The translations under genes and the position numbers were made by a program. Shown here piece after piece: positions 56,604-64,000 of a DNA stretch of 64,000 nucleotides. The stretch is from Paracidovorax avenae ATCC 19860. Its GTDB lineage: Bacteria; Pseudomonadota; Gammaproteobacteria; Burkholderiales; Burkholderiaceae_C. The first letter of the stretch is position 1; each line of letters opens with the position of its first letter. The stretch covers positions 4,588,001 to 4,652,000 of the forward strand of contig NC_015138.1 of the NCBI RefSeq assembly GCF_000176855.2, read 5' to 3'. The notes under the pieces were generated by a model, which worked only from the letters and a program-made list of their open reading frames with translations, was not told where the DNA came from and did not search any database.

Positions 56604-57572
56604 ATGTTGCGTCGCAGTTACCTTTTGGCCGTCCTGCTGGCGGGAGGGGCCTGGAGCGTCCAGGCCCAGAACGCCTCGGCACCGCTGACCATCGTTGTTC
56701 CGTACCCGGCCGGCGGGCCGGTGGACGCGTCCGCCCGCATCGTGGCGGAAGGCGTGCGCGGCACGCTGGGCCCGGTGGAGGTGCAGAACAAGCCGGGGGC
56801 TGGCGGCACGACGGGCGTGGCGCTGGTGGCCAAGGCCCCGAAGGACGCCAATTGGCTGGTGATGGGCGCGGTGGCGACGCACGCGGTGAATCCGTGGCTG
56901 CAGAAGGCTTTCCCGTACGACCCGCTGAAGGACTTCAAGCCGATCGCGCTCGTGGCGCGCACGCCCAACGTGCTCGTCATGGACGCGGAGCATGCCAAGT
57001 CGCTGGGCATCCGCACGACCGGGGAACTGGTGCAGTACCTCAAGAAGAACCCCGACCAGGTGCGCTACGGATCGGGCGGCAACGGCAGCATCGGCCATAT
57101 CGCGGCCGAGATGTTCAAGTCGCTCACCAACACGCGCGTGGCGCACGTGCCCTTCCAGGGGTCCGCGCCGGCGCTCAAGGCACTGCAGTCGGGAGAGGTC
57201 GCGTTCGTGTTCGACAACCTTGCCTCGTCGCTGCCGCTGATCAAGGCCGGCAAGCTCAAGGCCCTGGGCGTGACCAGTCTGGGCCGGGACGACGAGCTGC
57301 CGGACGTGCGCAGCATCAACGACGAGGTGCCGGGATTCAACGTGGTGACGTGGTTCGGCCTGTTCGCCCCCGCCTCGCTGCCCGACGCGGATGCCCGCCG
57401 CTATGCGGCGGCCATCACCGCGGCGATGAAGGTGCCTGCCAGCGAGCAGAAGCTCAAGAAGATGGGCATCGACGCCGAGGACCTGACGCTGGAGCCCTTC
57501 GGCCAGTTCGTGCGCGCGGAGCACGCGAAGTACGGCTTCCTCATCAAGGCCGCGAAGATCAAGATGGACTGA
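56604..57572 (+). CDS. tripartite tricarboxylate transporter substrate-binding protein (Bug/TctC)
   Basis: The product is 322 residues with a signal peptide ending VQAQN. The Bug fold is evident: LTIVVPYPAGGPVDASARIV, VEVQNKPGAGGTTGVALVAK and VRYGSGGNGSIGHIAAEMFK with FQGSAPALKALQSGEVAFVF. These proteins bind carboxylates, amides or aromatic acids for TctAB. No TctA or TctB is adjacent, a normal state for Comamonadaceae, which have many orphans. Lying between hpd and phhA it might bind an aromatic or amino-acid derivative; this is a guess. Ribosome site GGAGAG. Confidence 0.93.
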   Translation: MLRRSYLLAVLLAGGAWSVQAQNASAPLTIVVPYPAGGPVDASARIVAEGVRGTLGPVEVQNKPGAGGTTGVALVAKAPKDANWLVMGAVATHAVNPWLQKAFPYDPLKDFKPIALVARTPNVLVMDAEHAKSLGIRTTGELVQYLKKNPDQVRYGSGGNGSIGHIAAEMFKSLTNTRVAHVPFQGSAPALKALQSGEVAFVFDNLASSLPLIKAGKLKALGVTSLGRDDELPDVRSINDEVPGFNVVTWFGLFAPASLPDADARRYAAAITAAMKVPASEQKLKKMGIDAEDLTLEPFGQFVRAEHAKYGFLIKAAKIKMD

Positions 57573-57630
57573 CAGCGCGGGGCGCCCTGGCATGGGCACT
57601 CCCGTGCATTGCATAACGAGGAGACATGCC

Positions 57631-58470
57631 ATGGGACAAGCCCCCGTCGTTTACGGCCAATCCGACCGCCCCCCGCGCGGCGACTACGCCCGCGCCGGCA
57701 GCGACTACACCTGCGCGCAGGACTATGCGGCCTATACACCGCAGGACCACGACACCTACCGGCGGCTGTACGCCCGCCAGTCTGCCCTGCTGCCCGGCCG
57801 CGCGAGCGAGGCCTTCATCGCCGCCCTGCCATCGCTGGGCGCGAGCGACCGCATCCCGCGCTTCGACGAGATCAACGAGCGGCTGCAGCGCGCCACGGGC
57901 TGGGAGATCGTGGGCGTTCCGGGCCTGATTCCCGAAGTGCCCTTCTTCACGCTGCTGGCGAACCGCAAGTTCCCGGTGACGGACTGGATCCGCACGCCCG
58001 AGGAGTTCGACTACATCGTGGAGCCGGACATCTTCCATGACCTGTTCGGGCACGTGCCGCTGCTGTTCAACCCGGTGTTCGCGGACTACGTGCAGCGCTA
58101 CGGCCAGGGAGGCCTGAAGGCGCACGGGCTGGGTGCCTGCGAGATGCTGTCGCGCCTGTACTGGTACACGATCGAGTTCGGCCTCATCCGCGAGCGCGGC
58201 GCGCTGCGCGCCTACGGGGCGGGCATCCTCAGTTCTTCCGGCGAGCTGGAATATTCGGTGAACAGCCCCGGGCCGCAACGCCTGCCGCTGCAGCTGGAGC
58301 GCACGATGCGCACGCGCTACAAGATCGACACATACCAGCAAACGTATTTCGTGATCGACAGCTTCGAGCAGCTGTTCGCGATGACGGAGCCGGATTTCGG
58401 GCCGGTGTACGAGCGCCTGCGCGGACAGCCCGAGTTCGCCGCGGACGAGCGCGAGGCCGTGGCGGCCTGA
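57631..58470 (+). CDS. phhA: phenylalanine 4-monooxygenase
   Basis: The product is 279 residues, standard bacterial PhhA length. The iron ligands are in PDIFHDLFGHVPLLFN (two His) and YWYTIEFGLI (Glu). Pterin-site residues lie in VPGLIPEVPFFTLLANRKFP. It hydroxylates Phe to Tyr with tetrahydropterin and oxygen. A strong ribosome site (GAGGAG) precedes the ATG. Its product feeds, through a transaminase, the HPPD reaction encoded upstream. The carbinolamine dehydratase PhhB is not next to it. Confidence 0.97.
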   Translation: MGQAPVVYGQSDRPPRGDYARAGSDYTCAQDYAAYTPQDHDTYRRLYARQSALLPGRASEAFIAALPSLGASDRIPRFDEINERLQRATGWEIVGVPGLIPEVPFFTLLANRKFPVTDWIRTPEEFDYIVEPDIFHDLFGHVPLLFNPVFADYVQRYGQGGLKAHGLGACEMLSRLYWYTIEFGLIRERGALRAYGAGILSSSGELEYSVNSPGPQRLPLQLERTMRTRYKIDTYQQTYFVIDSFEQLFAMTEPDFGPVYERLRGQPEFAADEREAVAA

Positions 58471-58541
58471 GGGGCACCGGCACCGGCCGCGGAGGGTGGG
58501 TACACGGGCCGGCTTGCAGGGCATGGCCCTGCGGGACGCCC

Positions 58542-58566
58542 TTCGCGCGCCGGCAAGAGGTTTCGG
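58542..58566 (+). promoter_or_regulatory. perfect PIP box (TTCGB-N15-TTCGB)
   Basis: TTCGC (58542-58546), 15 bases, TTCGG (58562-58566). This is the plant-inducible promoter consensus recognised by HrpX/HrpB-type regulators in Xanthomonas, Acidovorax and Ralstonia. It lies 35 bp before the ATG of the small gene at 58602. No good -10 box is seen 30 bp further on. By base composition about one such match could occur by chance in 64 kb. Confidence 0.45.
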
Positions 58567-58601
58567 GTGGTGCGGGGCAGGCGCGCCGCGGCGCGGCGAG
58601 G

Positions 58602-58997
58602 ATGGCATCCATGACCCGTGTCTCCGGCATCACATCCAACCTGTTGCGTCCGCCGCCAGGTCTTTCATCGGCGTCCCTGGAAGGCCGCGTCGCACCCGTC
58701 GCGCCGCTTGTCCGGCGCTTTCCTTCTCCCGCGCCCGAGCCCACCGTACCGGGCATCGCGCGCCGCACGTCGTCGGCCGCCTCGATGGCACCCCGCGCCG
58801 CCGCCGGCCTGCTGACCGGGCCGGAGGGGTTCGCCCGGCATGGCCGGCTGCCGCCGCAGTTCAGCGCCGGGGGGCAGGCCCGGGCCGCGCGGCAGGCCAC
58901 CCATGGCACGCCGCTGTGGAGCCCGCGCCCGGCGGCGGAGGCGCTGCTGGCGGCACGCTCCGGCACGCTGCTGCACCGGCAGCCCCTCGCGGCCTGA
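58602..58997 (+). CDS. small orphan gene, candidate type III effector
   Basis: The product is 131 residues (or 128 from the ATG at 58611, which follows a GAGG ribosome site). It is basic and rich in Ala, Pro, Arg and Ser. The first 50 residues (VSGITSNLLRPPPGLSSASL region) are Ser/Pro-rich without acidic residues at the start, as in type III secretion signals. The rest (PPQFSAGGQARAARQATHGT) matches nothing I know. Third-position GC is high and even, which supports coding. A perfect PIP box lies just upstream. It converges on the hydrolase gene. If not an effector it could be a spurious frame. Confidence 0.4.
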   Translation: MASMTRVSGITSNLLRPPPGLSSASLEGRVAPVAPLVRRFPSPAPEPTVPGIARRTSSAASMAPRAAAGLLTGPEGFARHGRLPPQFSAGGQARAARQATHGTPLWSPRPAAEALLAARSGTLLHRQPLAA

Positions 58998-59027
58998 AAC
59001 GCGCCCGCTCCGGAAACAGGCCGTCCG

Positions 59028-59948
59028 TCAGGGCTGCCCGGCGATCTCCAGGCAGGCACGCACCACGTCCGGATGGAATGCCATGTGCACGTGCCCCGCG
59101 CCCGCCACGAAGCGGTTGTCCGCCCCGGCCAGCAGGGCCGTGCTCGCGGGATAGACCACGTTGTCGCAGTCCGAGTGGAAGCAGGTGAAGCGCGCGCGCA
59201 GGGATGGCGGCTCGGAGGCATCCAGGGCCTGCAGCCATGGATGGCCGGGCACCATTTGCCGGCCGTTGTCCGAACGGCTGAGCCGGGCCGCCTCCGTGCC
59301 GCCATGCGGCGTGCCGAGCGTGACCACGCGGTGCACCCGGCCGATGCCCGGCTCGCCGCAGGCTCGCAGCCAGGCCCGGACCGCGAGGCCGCCCATGCTG
59401 TGGCCGATCACGAGCGGGGGCCGTCCCGTGGCGTCGGCCACCCGCCGCACGGCCGCGTCGATGGTGGCGGCGTAGCCGTCGATCGGGCCGAAGGGCGGCT
59501 CCAGCGTCACGGCCACGAACGCATGGCCGCGGCGGCGCAACAGCGCGAACCAGGGCATCCAGAAGCCACGGTTGCACAGGAAGCCATGCACCAGCACGAC
59601 CCCGCGCGGCGCCGCGGTGGTGCCGCCAGCCGCGGGCGGAGGAAGCCAGTCCGGCACGGCCGCATGGCGAAAGGGCTGCCACCAGCCGAACACCCAGCTC
59701 GCCCACCGGGTTTCCGCCCACCAGGCACGCAGCACGCGCCCCGCGGGAGGGGCAGGCACCGGATCGCCCCGGTTGGCATGCAGCATGACCAGGAACTGCA
59801 ACCCCAGCCAGAGACGGGGCCCCACCAGCCAGAGGGCGGCACCAGCCAGCGCCCACGCGGGCGACCGGGGCCAGAGCCAGGCCAGCCAGCCCGCGGCCAG
59901 CGCGAACTGCGCCACCACCATCCACCGCTGCCACCTTGCATTCGTCAC
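59028..59948 (-). CDS. membrane-anchored alpha/beta hydrolase (lipase-like)
   Basis: The product is 306 residues from a GTG with AAAGGAA 6-7 bases upstream. Two hydrophobic segments (WMVVAQFALAAGWLAWLW and WALAGAALWLVGPRLWLGL) anchor it. The hydrolase part has the oxyanion stretch VVLVHGFLCNRGFWMPW, nucleophile elbow LVIGHSMGGLAVRAWL, and final catalytic His in AGAGHVHMAFHPDV, with Asp in FHSDCDNVVYP. The order and TLGTPHGGTEAARLS block are like PGAP1/LipA-type esterases. Substrate unknown. Confidence 0.88.
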   Translation of the reverse strand: MTNARWQRWMVVAQFALAAGWLAWLWPRSPAWALAGAALWLVGPRLWLGLQFLVMLHANRGDPVPAPPAGRVLRAWWAETRWASWVFGWWQPFRHAAVPDWLPPPAAGGTTAAPRGVVLVHGFLCNRGFWMPWFALLRRRGHAFVAVTLEPPFGPIDGYAATIDAAVRRVADATGRPPLVIGHSMGGLAVRAWLRACGEPGIGRVHRVVTLGTPHGGTEAARLSRSDNGRQMVPGHPWLQALDASEPPSLRARFTCFHSDCDNVVYPASTALLAGADNRFVAGAGHVHMAFHPDVVRACLEIAGQP

Positions 59949-60177
59949 ATCGTTTCCTTTCCGGTCCCGGGGCCGATCGTGCCCCCGCACAGCCCGGATC
60001 CTGTCACACCGGAGACGCGAAGCCATGCACGAGCCCCCCGGCCCCGGGACTGACCCGATGGACAGGCGCGCAGGCGTTTCCACAATCGCCTCCAGCCCCC
60101 GCCAATCGGCCCTTGCGCCCCTGCAATGCCGCATCAACCGCCCGCCGCCCGGCGGAGCGCGAAAGGAAGACGAATCC

Positions 60178-61866
60178 ATGGACCGGATCTGGCTGAAAAA
60201 CTATCCCCCCGGCGTACCGCACGAAGTGGATCCCGAAAGCTACCGCTCGGTGGCGCACCTGCTGGAGGAATCGCTGCGCCGCCATGCCGGCCATCCTTTC
60301 TCGGTCTGCATGGAGCAATGGATGGACTATGCCGAGCTGGACCGCCTGAGCACCCGGCTGGGTGCCTGGCTGCAGGCCCAGGGACTGGCGCAGGGCGCGC
60401 GCGTGGCGATCATGCTGCCCAACGTGCCGCAGTTCGCCGTGGCCATGGCCGCGGTGCTGCGCGCCGGCTACACCTGCGTGAACGTGAACCCGCTCTACAC
60501 GCCTCGCGAGCTGGAACACCAGCTGCGCGACTCCGGCGCGGAGGCGATCGTCATCCTCGAGAATTTCGCGCGCACGTTCTCCGAGGTGGTGGAGCGCACG
60601 GCCGTTAAGCACGTGGTGCTCACCGCGCTCGGCGACCTGCTCGGGCCCGTGCGGGGCCGCTGGATCACCTTCGCGGTGCGGCACCTGGCGAGGATGGTGC
60701 CGGCCTTCGACCTGCCCCTGTCGGACGGCCGCCGCGTGACGACGCTGCCCGCGGCGCTGGCCGAGGGCGCGCGGCACACGCTCGCACCCAGCACCGCGAC
60801 GCTCGATTCCGCCGCGTTCCTGCAATACACGGGCGGCACGACGGGGCTGTCGAAGGGCGCGGTGCTCACGCACCGCAATATCGTGGCGGCCACGCTGCAG
60901 GCGGAGGCCTGGTTCACGCCGGCGCTCTCCCGCATCGGCGACGTGCGACAGGCCAACAGCATCGCGGCCCTGCCGCTCTACCATATCTTCGCGCTCACGC
61001 TGTGCCTGCTGGCCATCCGCCAGGGCTCGCACCTCACGCTGATCCCGAACCCCCGGGACATCCCCAAGTTCGTGGCGGTGCTGAAAAAAAGGCCCTTCCA
61101 CCTGATGCCCGCGGTGAACACGCTGTTCAACGCGCTGCTGCAGAACGCGGAGTTCCGCGCACTCGATTTCTCGCACCTGTGCGTCTCGCAGGCGGGCGGC
61201 ATGGCCGCCTCGGAGAGCACCGCGCGGCAATGGCAGAAGGTGACGGGCAACACCATGATCGAAGGCTGGGGAATGAGCGAGACCTGCGCCATCGGCACCA
61301 ACAATCCCGTGGACAACAGGGAGTTCACCGGCACCATCGGCCTGCCGCTGCCCGGCATCGACATCGCGATCAAGGACGACGCGGGCCTGAGCCTGCCGGT
61401 GGGGCAATCCGGCGAGATCTGCATCCGCGGCCCGAACGTGATGGCGGGCTACTACCAGCAGCCTGAGGAGAACGCCCGCGCCTTCACGGCCGACGGCTTC
61501 CTGCGCACGGGCGACATCGGCGTGATGGACGCAGAGGGCTACACGCGCATCATCGACCGCAAGAAGGACATGATCCTGGTCTCCGGCTTCAACGTGTTCC
61601 CCAACGAACTGGAACAGGTCATCGCCCTGTGCCCGGGTGTGCTCGAGTGCGCGGCCGTCGGCGTGCCCGACGAGAAGCAGGGCGAGGCGATCAAGGTCTT
61701 CGTGGTGCGCAGCGACCCGGCTCTCACCGAGGACGCCGTGGCGCGGTACTGCCACGAGCACCTGACCGGGTACAAGTGCCCGCGCCACATCGAGTTCCGG
61801 GATGCGCTGCCCAAGACGAACGTGGGCAAGATCCTGCGGCGCGAACTGCGGGCGCCGGCGCCCTGA
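60178..61866 (+). CDS. fadD: long-chain fatty-acid-CoA ligase
   Basis: The product is 562 residues. The adenylate-forming motifs are YTGGTTGLSKGAVLTHRN (P-loop), MIEGWGMSETCAIGT, FLRTGDIGVMDAEGYTRIID and the hinge DRKKDMILVSGFNVFPNE, with the catalytic Lys in LPKTNVGKILRRELR. Closest in pattern to FadD (fatty acyl-AMP then acyl-CoA). It ends before a strong terminator. Ribosome site GAAAGGAAG. The start gives the normal FadD N-terminus. Confidence 0.95.
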   Translation: MDRIWLKNYPPGVPHEVDPESYRSVAHLLEESLRRHAGHPFSVCMEQWMDYAELDRLSTRLGAWLQAQGLAQGARVAIMLPNVPQFAVAMAAVLRAGYTCVNVNPLYTPRELEHQLRDSGAEAIVILENFARTFSEVVERTAVKHVVLTALGDLLGPVRGRWITFAVRHLARMVPAFDLPLSDGRRVTTLPAALAEGARHTLAPSTATLDSAAFLQYTGGTTGLSKGAVLTHRNIVAATLQAEAWFTPALSRIGDVRQANSIAALPLYHIFALTLCLLAIRQGSHLTLIPNPRDIPKFVAVLKKRPFHLMPAVNTLFNALLQNAEFRALDFSHLCVSQAGGMAASESTARQWQKVTGNTMIEGWGMSETCAIGTNNPVDNREFTGTIGLPLPGIDIAIKDDAGLSLPVGQSGEICIRGPNVMAGYYQQPEENARAFTADGFLRTGDIGVMDAEGYTRIIDRKKDMILVSGFNVFPNELEQVIALCPGVLECAAVGVPDEKQGEAIKVFVVRSDPALTEDAVARYCHEHLTGYKCPRHIEFRDALPKTNVGKILRRELRAPAP

Positions 61867-61903
61867 AACCGTCCGGCAGGCGCCGGACCCAAATCCCGTC
61901 GCG

Positions 61904-61927
61904 AACCCGGCCACCGCCGGGTTTTTT
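61904..61927 (+). terminator. rho-independent terminator of fadD
   Basis: AACCCGGC (61904-61911) pairs with GCCGGGTT (61916-61923) over CACC, then runs into six T. It lies 37 bp beyond the fadD stop. Confidence 0.9.
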
Positions 61928-61997
61928 GCATCCGGATGTAAACAATTCCGAGCCCCCTCCAGGAAAACGGTGTGCGGCGCTCCTGCAGAATGGATGA

Positions 61998-62021
61998 GCG
62001 CAAACGTTTGCGCAAACGTTT
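61998..62021 (+). promoter_or_regulatory. tandem LacI-family operators upstream of the rbsB-like gene
   Basis: GCGCAAACGTTTGCGC (61998-62013) is a perfect 16-bp palindrome, and a second AAACGTTT (62014-62021) follows with centres 12 bp apart. CAAACGTTTG with a central CG is the hallmark of LacI/GalR-family sites such as RbsR. The site lies 98 bp before the binding-protein ATG, so sugar-responsive repression is likely. Confidence 0.8.
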
Positions 62022-62119
62022 TCTTTCGCTACCATAGCACCCCCGCAGGTCCTCCCGCCGCGAACGGCAGAAGGCCTGCGCCCGACTATTCTCTTTTCGC
62101 CCACAACCAGGAGACTTCC

Positions 62120-63076
62120 ATGCCCTTGAACCGCCGCACCCTCCAGACCGCCGCCGTGCTGGCCCTCGCCGGTGGCCTGTTCGCGCAGCCTGCCTTCGCG
62201 CAGGACAAGCCCAAGGTGGCGCTGGTGATGAAGTCGCTCGCCAACGAGTTCTTCCGCACCATGGAGGACGGCGCCAAGGCGCACCAGAAGGCGCATGCCT
62301 CGGAATACACGCTGGTGGCCAACGGCATCAAGAACGAGACCGACACTGCCGCGCAGATCAAGATGATCGAGCAGGCCGTGGCGCAGAAGGTGAACGCCAT
62401 CGTGCTCGCGCCCGCCGATTCCAAGGCCCTGGTGCCGGCCGTGAAGGCCGCGGTGGACAAGGGCATCCTCGTGGTCAACATCGACAACCGCCTGGATGCC
62501 GACGCGCTCAAGGAAAAGAGCCTGAACGTGCCCTTCGTCGGCCCGGACAACCGTGCCGGCGCCAAGCTGGTGGGCGATTACCTGGCCAAGCAGCTGAAGG
62601 CCGGCGACAAGGTCGGCATCATCGAGGGCGTCTCGACCACCTTCAACGCGCAGCAGCGCACGCTGGGCTTCCAGGACGCGATGAAGGCCGCCAACATCAA
62701 CGTGGTGGGCGTGCAGTCCGGCCAGTGGGAAATCGAGAAGGGCAACACCGTGGCCGCCGGCATGCTGCGCGAGCATCCGGACCTGGTGGCACTGCTGGCC
62801 GGCAACGACAGCATGGCGCTGGGCGCCGTGGCCGCGGTGAAGGCCGCCGGCAAGGCCGGCAAGGTGCAGGTGGTGGGTTACGACAACATCAACGCCATCA
62901 AGCCCATGCTGGCCGATGGCCGCGTGCTGGCCACGGCAGACCAGTACGCCGCCAAGCAGGCGGTGTTCGGCATCGAGATGGCGCTGAAGGCGCTGTCGGC
63001 CAAGACCCCGCAGGCCCAGCTGCCCGCCGAGGTCAAGACCGAGGTGGTGCTGGTGACCAAGGGCACCGGCAAGTAA
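62120..63076 (+). CDS. rbsB: ribose/sugar ABC transporter periplasmic binding protein
   Basis: The product is 318 residues with signal peptide (LQTAAVLALAGGLFAQPAFA). The mature protein follows the RbsB pattern: VALVMKSLANEFFRTMEDGA, IKMIEQAVAQKVNAIVLAPA, VNIDNRLDADALKEK and VPFVGPDNRAGAKLVGDYL, with LLAGNDSMALGAVAAVKAAG and VVGYDNINAIKPMLADGRVL. It captures a sugar (ribose or related) for the ABC importer whose ATPase gene follows. Control by tandem LacI-type operators is likely. Ribosome site CCAGGAG. Confidence 0.94.
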   Translation: MPLNRRTLQTAAVLALAGGLFAQPAFAQDKPKVALVMKSLANEFFRTMEDGAKAHQKAHASEYTLVANGIKNETDTAAQIKMIEQAVAQKVNAIVLAPADSKALVPAVKAAVDKGILVVNIDNRLDADALKEKSLNVPFVGPDNRAGAKLVGDYLAKQLKAGDKVGIIEGVSTTFNAQQRTLGFQDAMKAANINVVGVQSGQWEIEKGNTVAAGMLREHPDLVALLAGNDSMALGAVAAVKAAGKAGKVQVVGYDNINAIKPMLADGRVLATADQYAAKQAVFGIEMALKALSAKTPQAQLPAEVKTEVVLVTKGTGK

Positions 63077-63101
63077 CACTGCGGCGACGCGCGCGAGCGA
63101 C

Positions 63102-63121
63102 GCGGCGCCGCAGGGCGCCGC
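63102..63121 (+). other. hairpin between rbsB and rbsA-like genes
   Basis: GCGGCGCC (63102-63109) pairs with GGCGCCGC (63114-63121) over a 4-base loop, 25 bp after the rbsB stop. There is no T run. Such hairpins often protect the binding-protein transcript and lower expression of the following ATPase. Confidence 0.45.
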
Positions 63122-63200
63122 GCTGACTTTCCGCGCACCGCATGGCCGACGCCGCGCGCAACCCGCGCGGCATTCCTCCTTTTTTCCGGGTTCGCACACC

Positions 63201-64000
63201 GTGGCCGACCATTCCTCCCCCATCGCCGCCGCACCGGCGCCCGCCTCCGTGCCCCTGCTGGAAATGCTGGGCGTGGGCAAGGACTACGGCCCCACCACCG
63301 TGCTGCACGGCGTCACGCTGTCGCTGCATGCCGGCGAAGTGCTAGCGCTCACCGGCGAGAACGGCGCGGGCAAGAGCACGCTGTCGAAGATCCTCTGCGG
63401 GCTGGAGCCCGCCACGCGCGGCAGCCTGCGCCTGGCAGGGCAGCCCTATGCGCCGTCCTCCCGGCGCGACGCCGAGCGCCAGGGCGTGCGCATGGTCATG
63501 CAGGAGCTGGGCCTCGTGCCGACGCTCACCGTGGCCGAGAACCTGCTGATGGGCCGGCTTCCGCACCGGATGGGCTGGCTGCGCCGGCGCGCGCTGCACG
63601 ATGCGGCGCGCGCGCAGCTCGCCAAGATCGGCCTCACGGGCATCGACCCGGCAACGCCCGTGTCCCGCCTGGGTATCGGCCAGCAGCAGATGGTGGAGAT
63701 CGCCCGCAACCTGCAGGACGACACGCGCATCCTGGTGCTCGACGAGCCGACGGCGATGCTGACGCCGCGCGAGACCAATTACCTGTTCGAGCAGATCGCC
63801 CGGCTCACGGCCCGCGGCGTGGCCATCATCTACGTCTCCCACCGGCTGGAGGAGTTGCGGCGCATCGCCGACCGCGTGGCCGTGCTGCGCGACGGCGCGC
63901 TGGTGGACGCCCGCCCGATGGCAGGGCTGTCCGAAGCAGACCTCGTGCAGCGCATGGTGGGGCGCGCGGTGAACGACCTGGAGCACCGCCCCCGCCGGAC
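63201..64000 (+). CDS. rbsA: sugar ABC transporter ATP-binding protein, N-terminal part (cut by window end)
   Basis: A GTG start at 63201 opens a frame that runs off the window (266 codons visible of about 510 expected). The first ABC domain has Walker A TGENGAGKST (about 51-60), signature LGIGQQQMVEIARN, Walker B RILVLDEPTAML and switch His VSHRLEELRRIADR. RbsA/XylG/MglA-type proteins have two such domains. It works with the binding protein 124 bp upstream. The first 16 residues are a variable Ala/Pro tail. Confidence 0.9.
   Translation, partial: MADHSSPIAAAPAPASVPLLEMLGVGKDYGPTTVLHGVTLSLHAGEVLALTGENGAGKSTLSKILCGLEPATRGSLRLAGQPYAPSSRRDAERQGVRMVMQELGLVPTLTVAENLLMGRLPHRMGWLRRRALHDAARAQLAKIGLTGIDPATPVSRLGIGQQQMVEIARNLQDDTRILVLDEPTAMLTPRETNYLFEQIARLTARGVAIIYVSHRLEELRRIADRVAVLRDGALVDARPMAGLSEADLVQRMVGRAVNDLEHRPRR

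Overview
The window is GC-rich, densely packed DNA with high third-position GC. It reads as the chromosome of a plant-associated or environmental betaproteobacterium of the Comamonadaceae (Acidovorax/Paracidovorax-like). The gene content supports this: an Xps-type type II secretion cluster, a glyQ-glyS-gmhB-plsC housekeeping run, fabA-fabB, phenylalanine hydroxylase, a lone tripartite-tricarboxylate binding protein, and a possible HrpX-type PIP box. No organism name can be proven from the sequence alone.

Layout. 1-4761 is the end of a surface-polysaccharide cluster: glycosyltransferase (cut by the window edge), methyltransferase, LpxL/HtrB-like acyltransferase and a Wzt/Wzm ABC exporter. 4762-7373 holds a periplasmic parvulin isomerase and a large, probably very abundant exported protein with its own leader and terminator. 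7919-19268 is one long minus-strand type II secretion operon in the Xanthomonas order E-F-G-H-I-J-K-L-M-N-D, ending with a small lipoprotein that may be its pilotin. 19425-21335 is a putative exported glycosidase. 21355-24827 is the dTDP-rhamnose operon rfbBDAC, separated from the exporter by the secretion locus.

25097-44987 is mostly housekeeping: TetR regulator, type III pantothenate kinase, LysM/BON protein, MocR regulator facing PaiB, rhodanese, the glyQ-glyS-gmhB-plsC-metallopeptidase run, a TsdA-like dihaem cytochrome, fabA-fabB, a periplasmic asparaginase facing a LysR regulator, and corC-lnt.

45228-51738 is the most unusual part. A 1691-residue Rhs protein carries a prePAAR motif, two membrane regions and a PAAR-like domain, so it looks like a type VI secretion spike effector. 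It ends in a short AT-rich toxin tip and is followed by a string of AT-rich small genes that look like immunity genes, one of them apparently broken at an A7 tract. No Eag chaperone lies beside it.

51757-64000 contains a GNAT acetyltransferase, an Lrp regulator facing a lipase-foldase operon (a classical type II secretion client), hpd and phhA for phenylalanine/tyrosine breakdown, a small orphan gene behind a perfect PIP box (candidate type III effector), an alpha/beta hydrolase, fadD, and the start of a ribose-type ABC uptake operon with tandem LacI-type operators.
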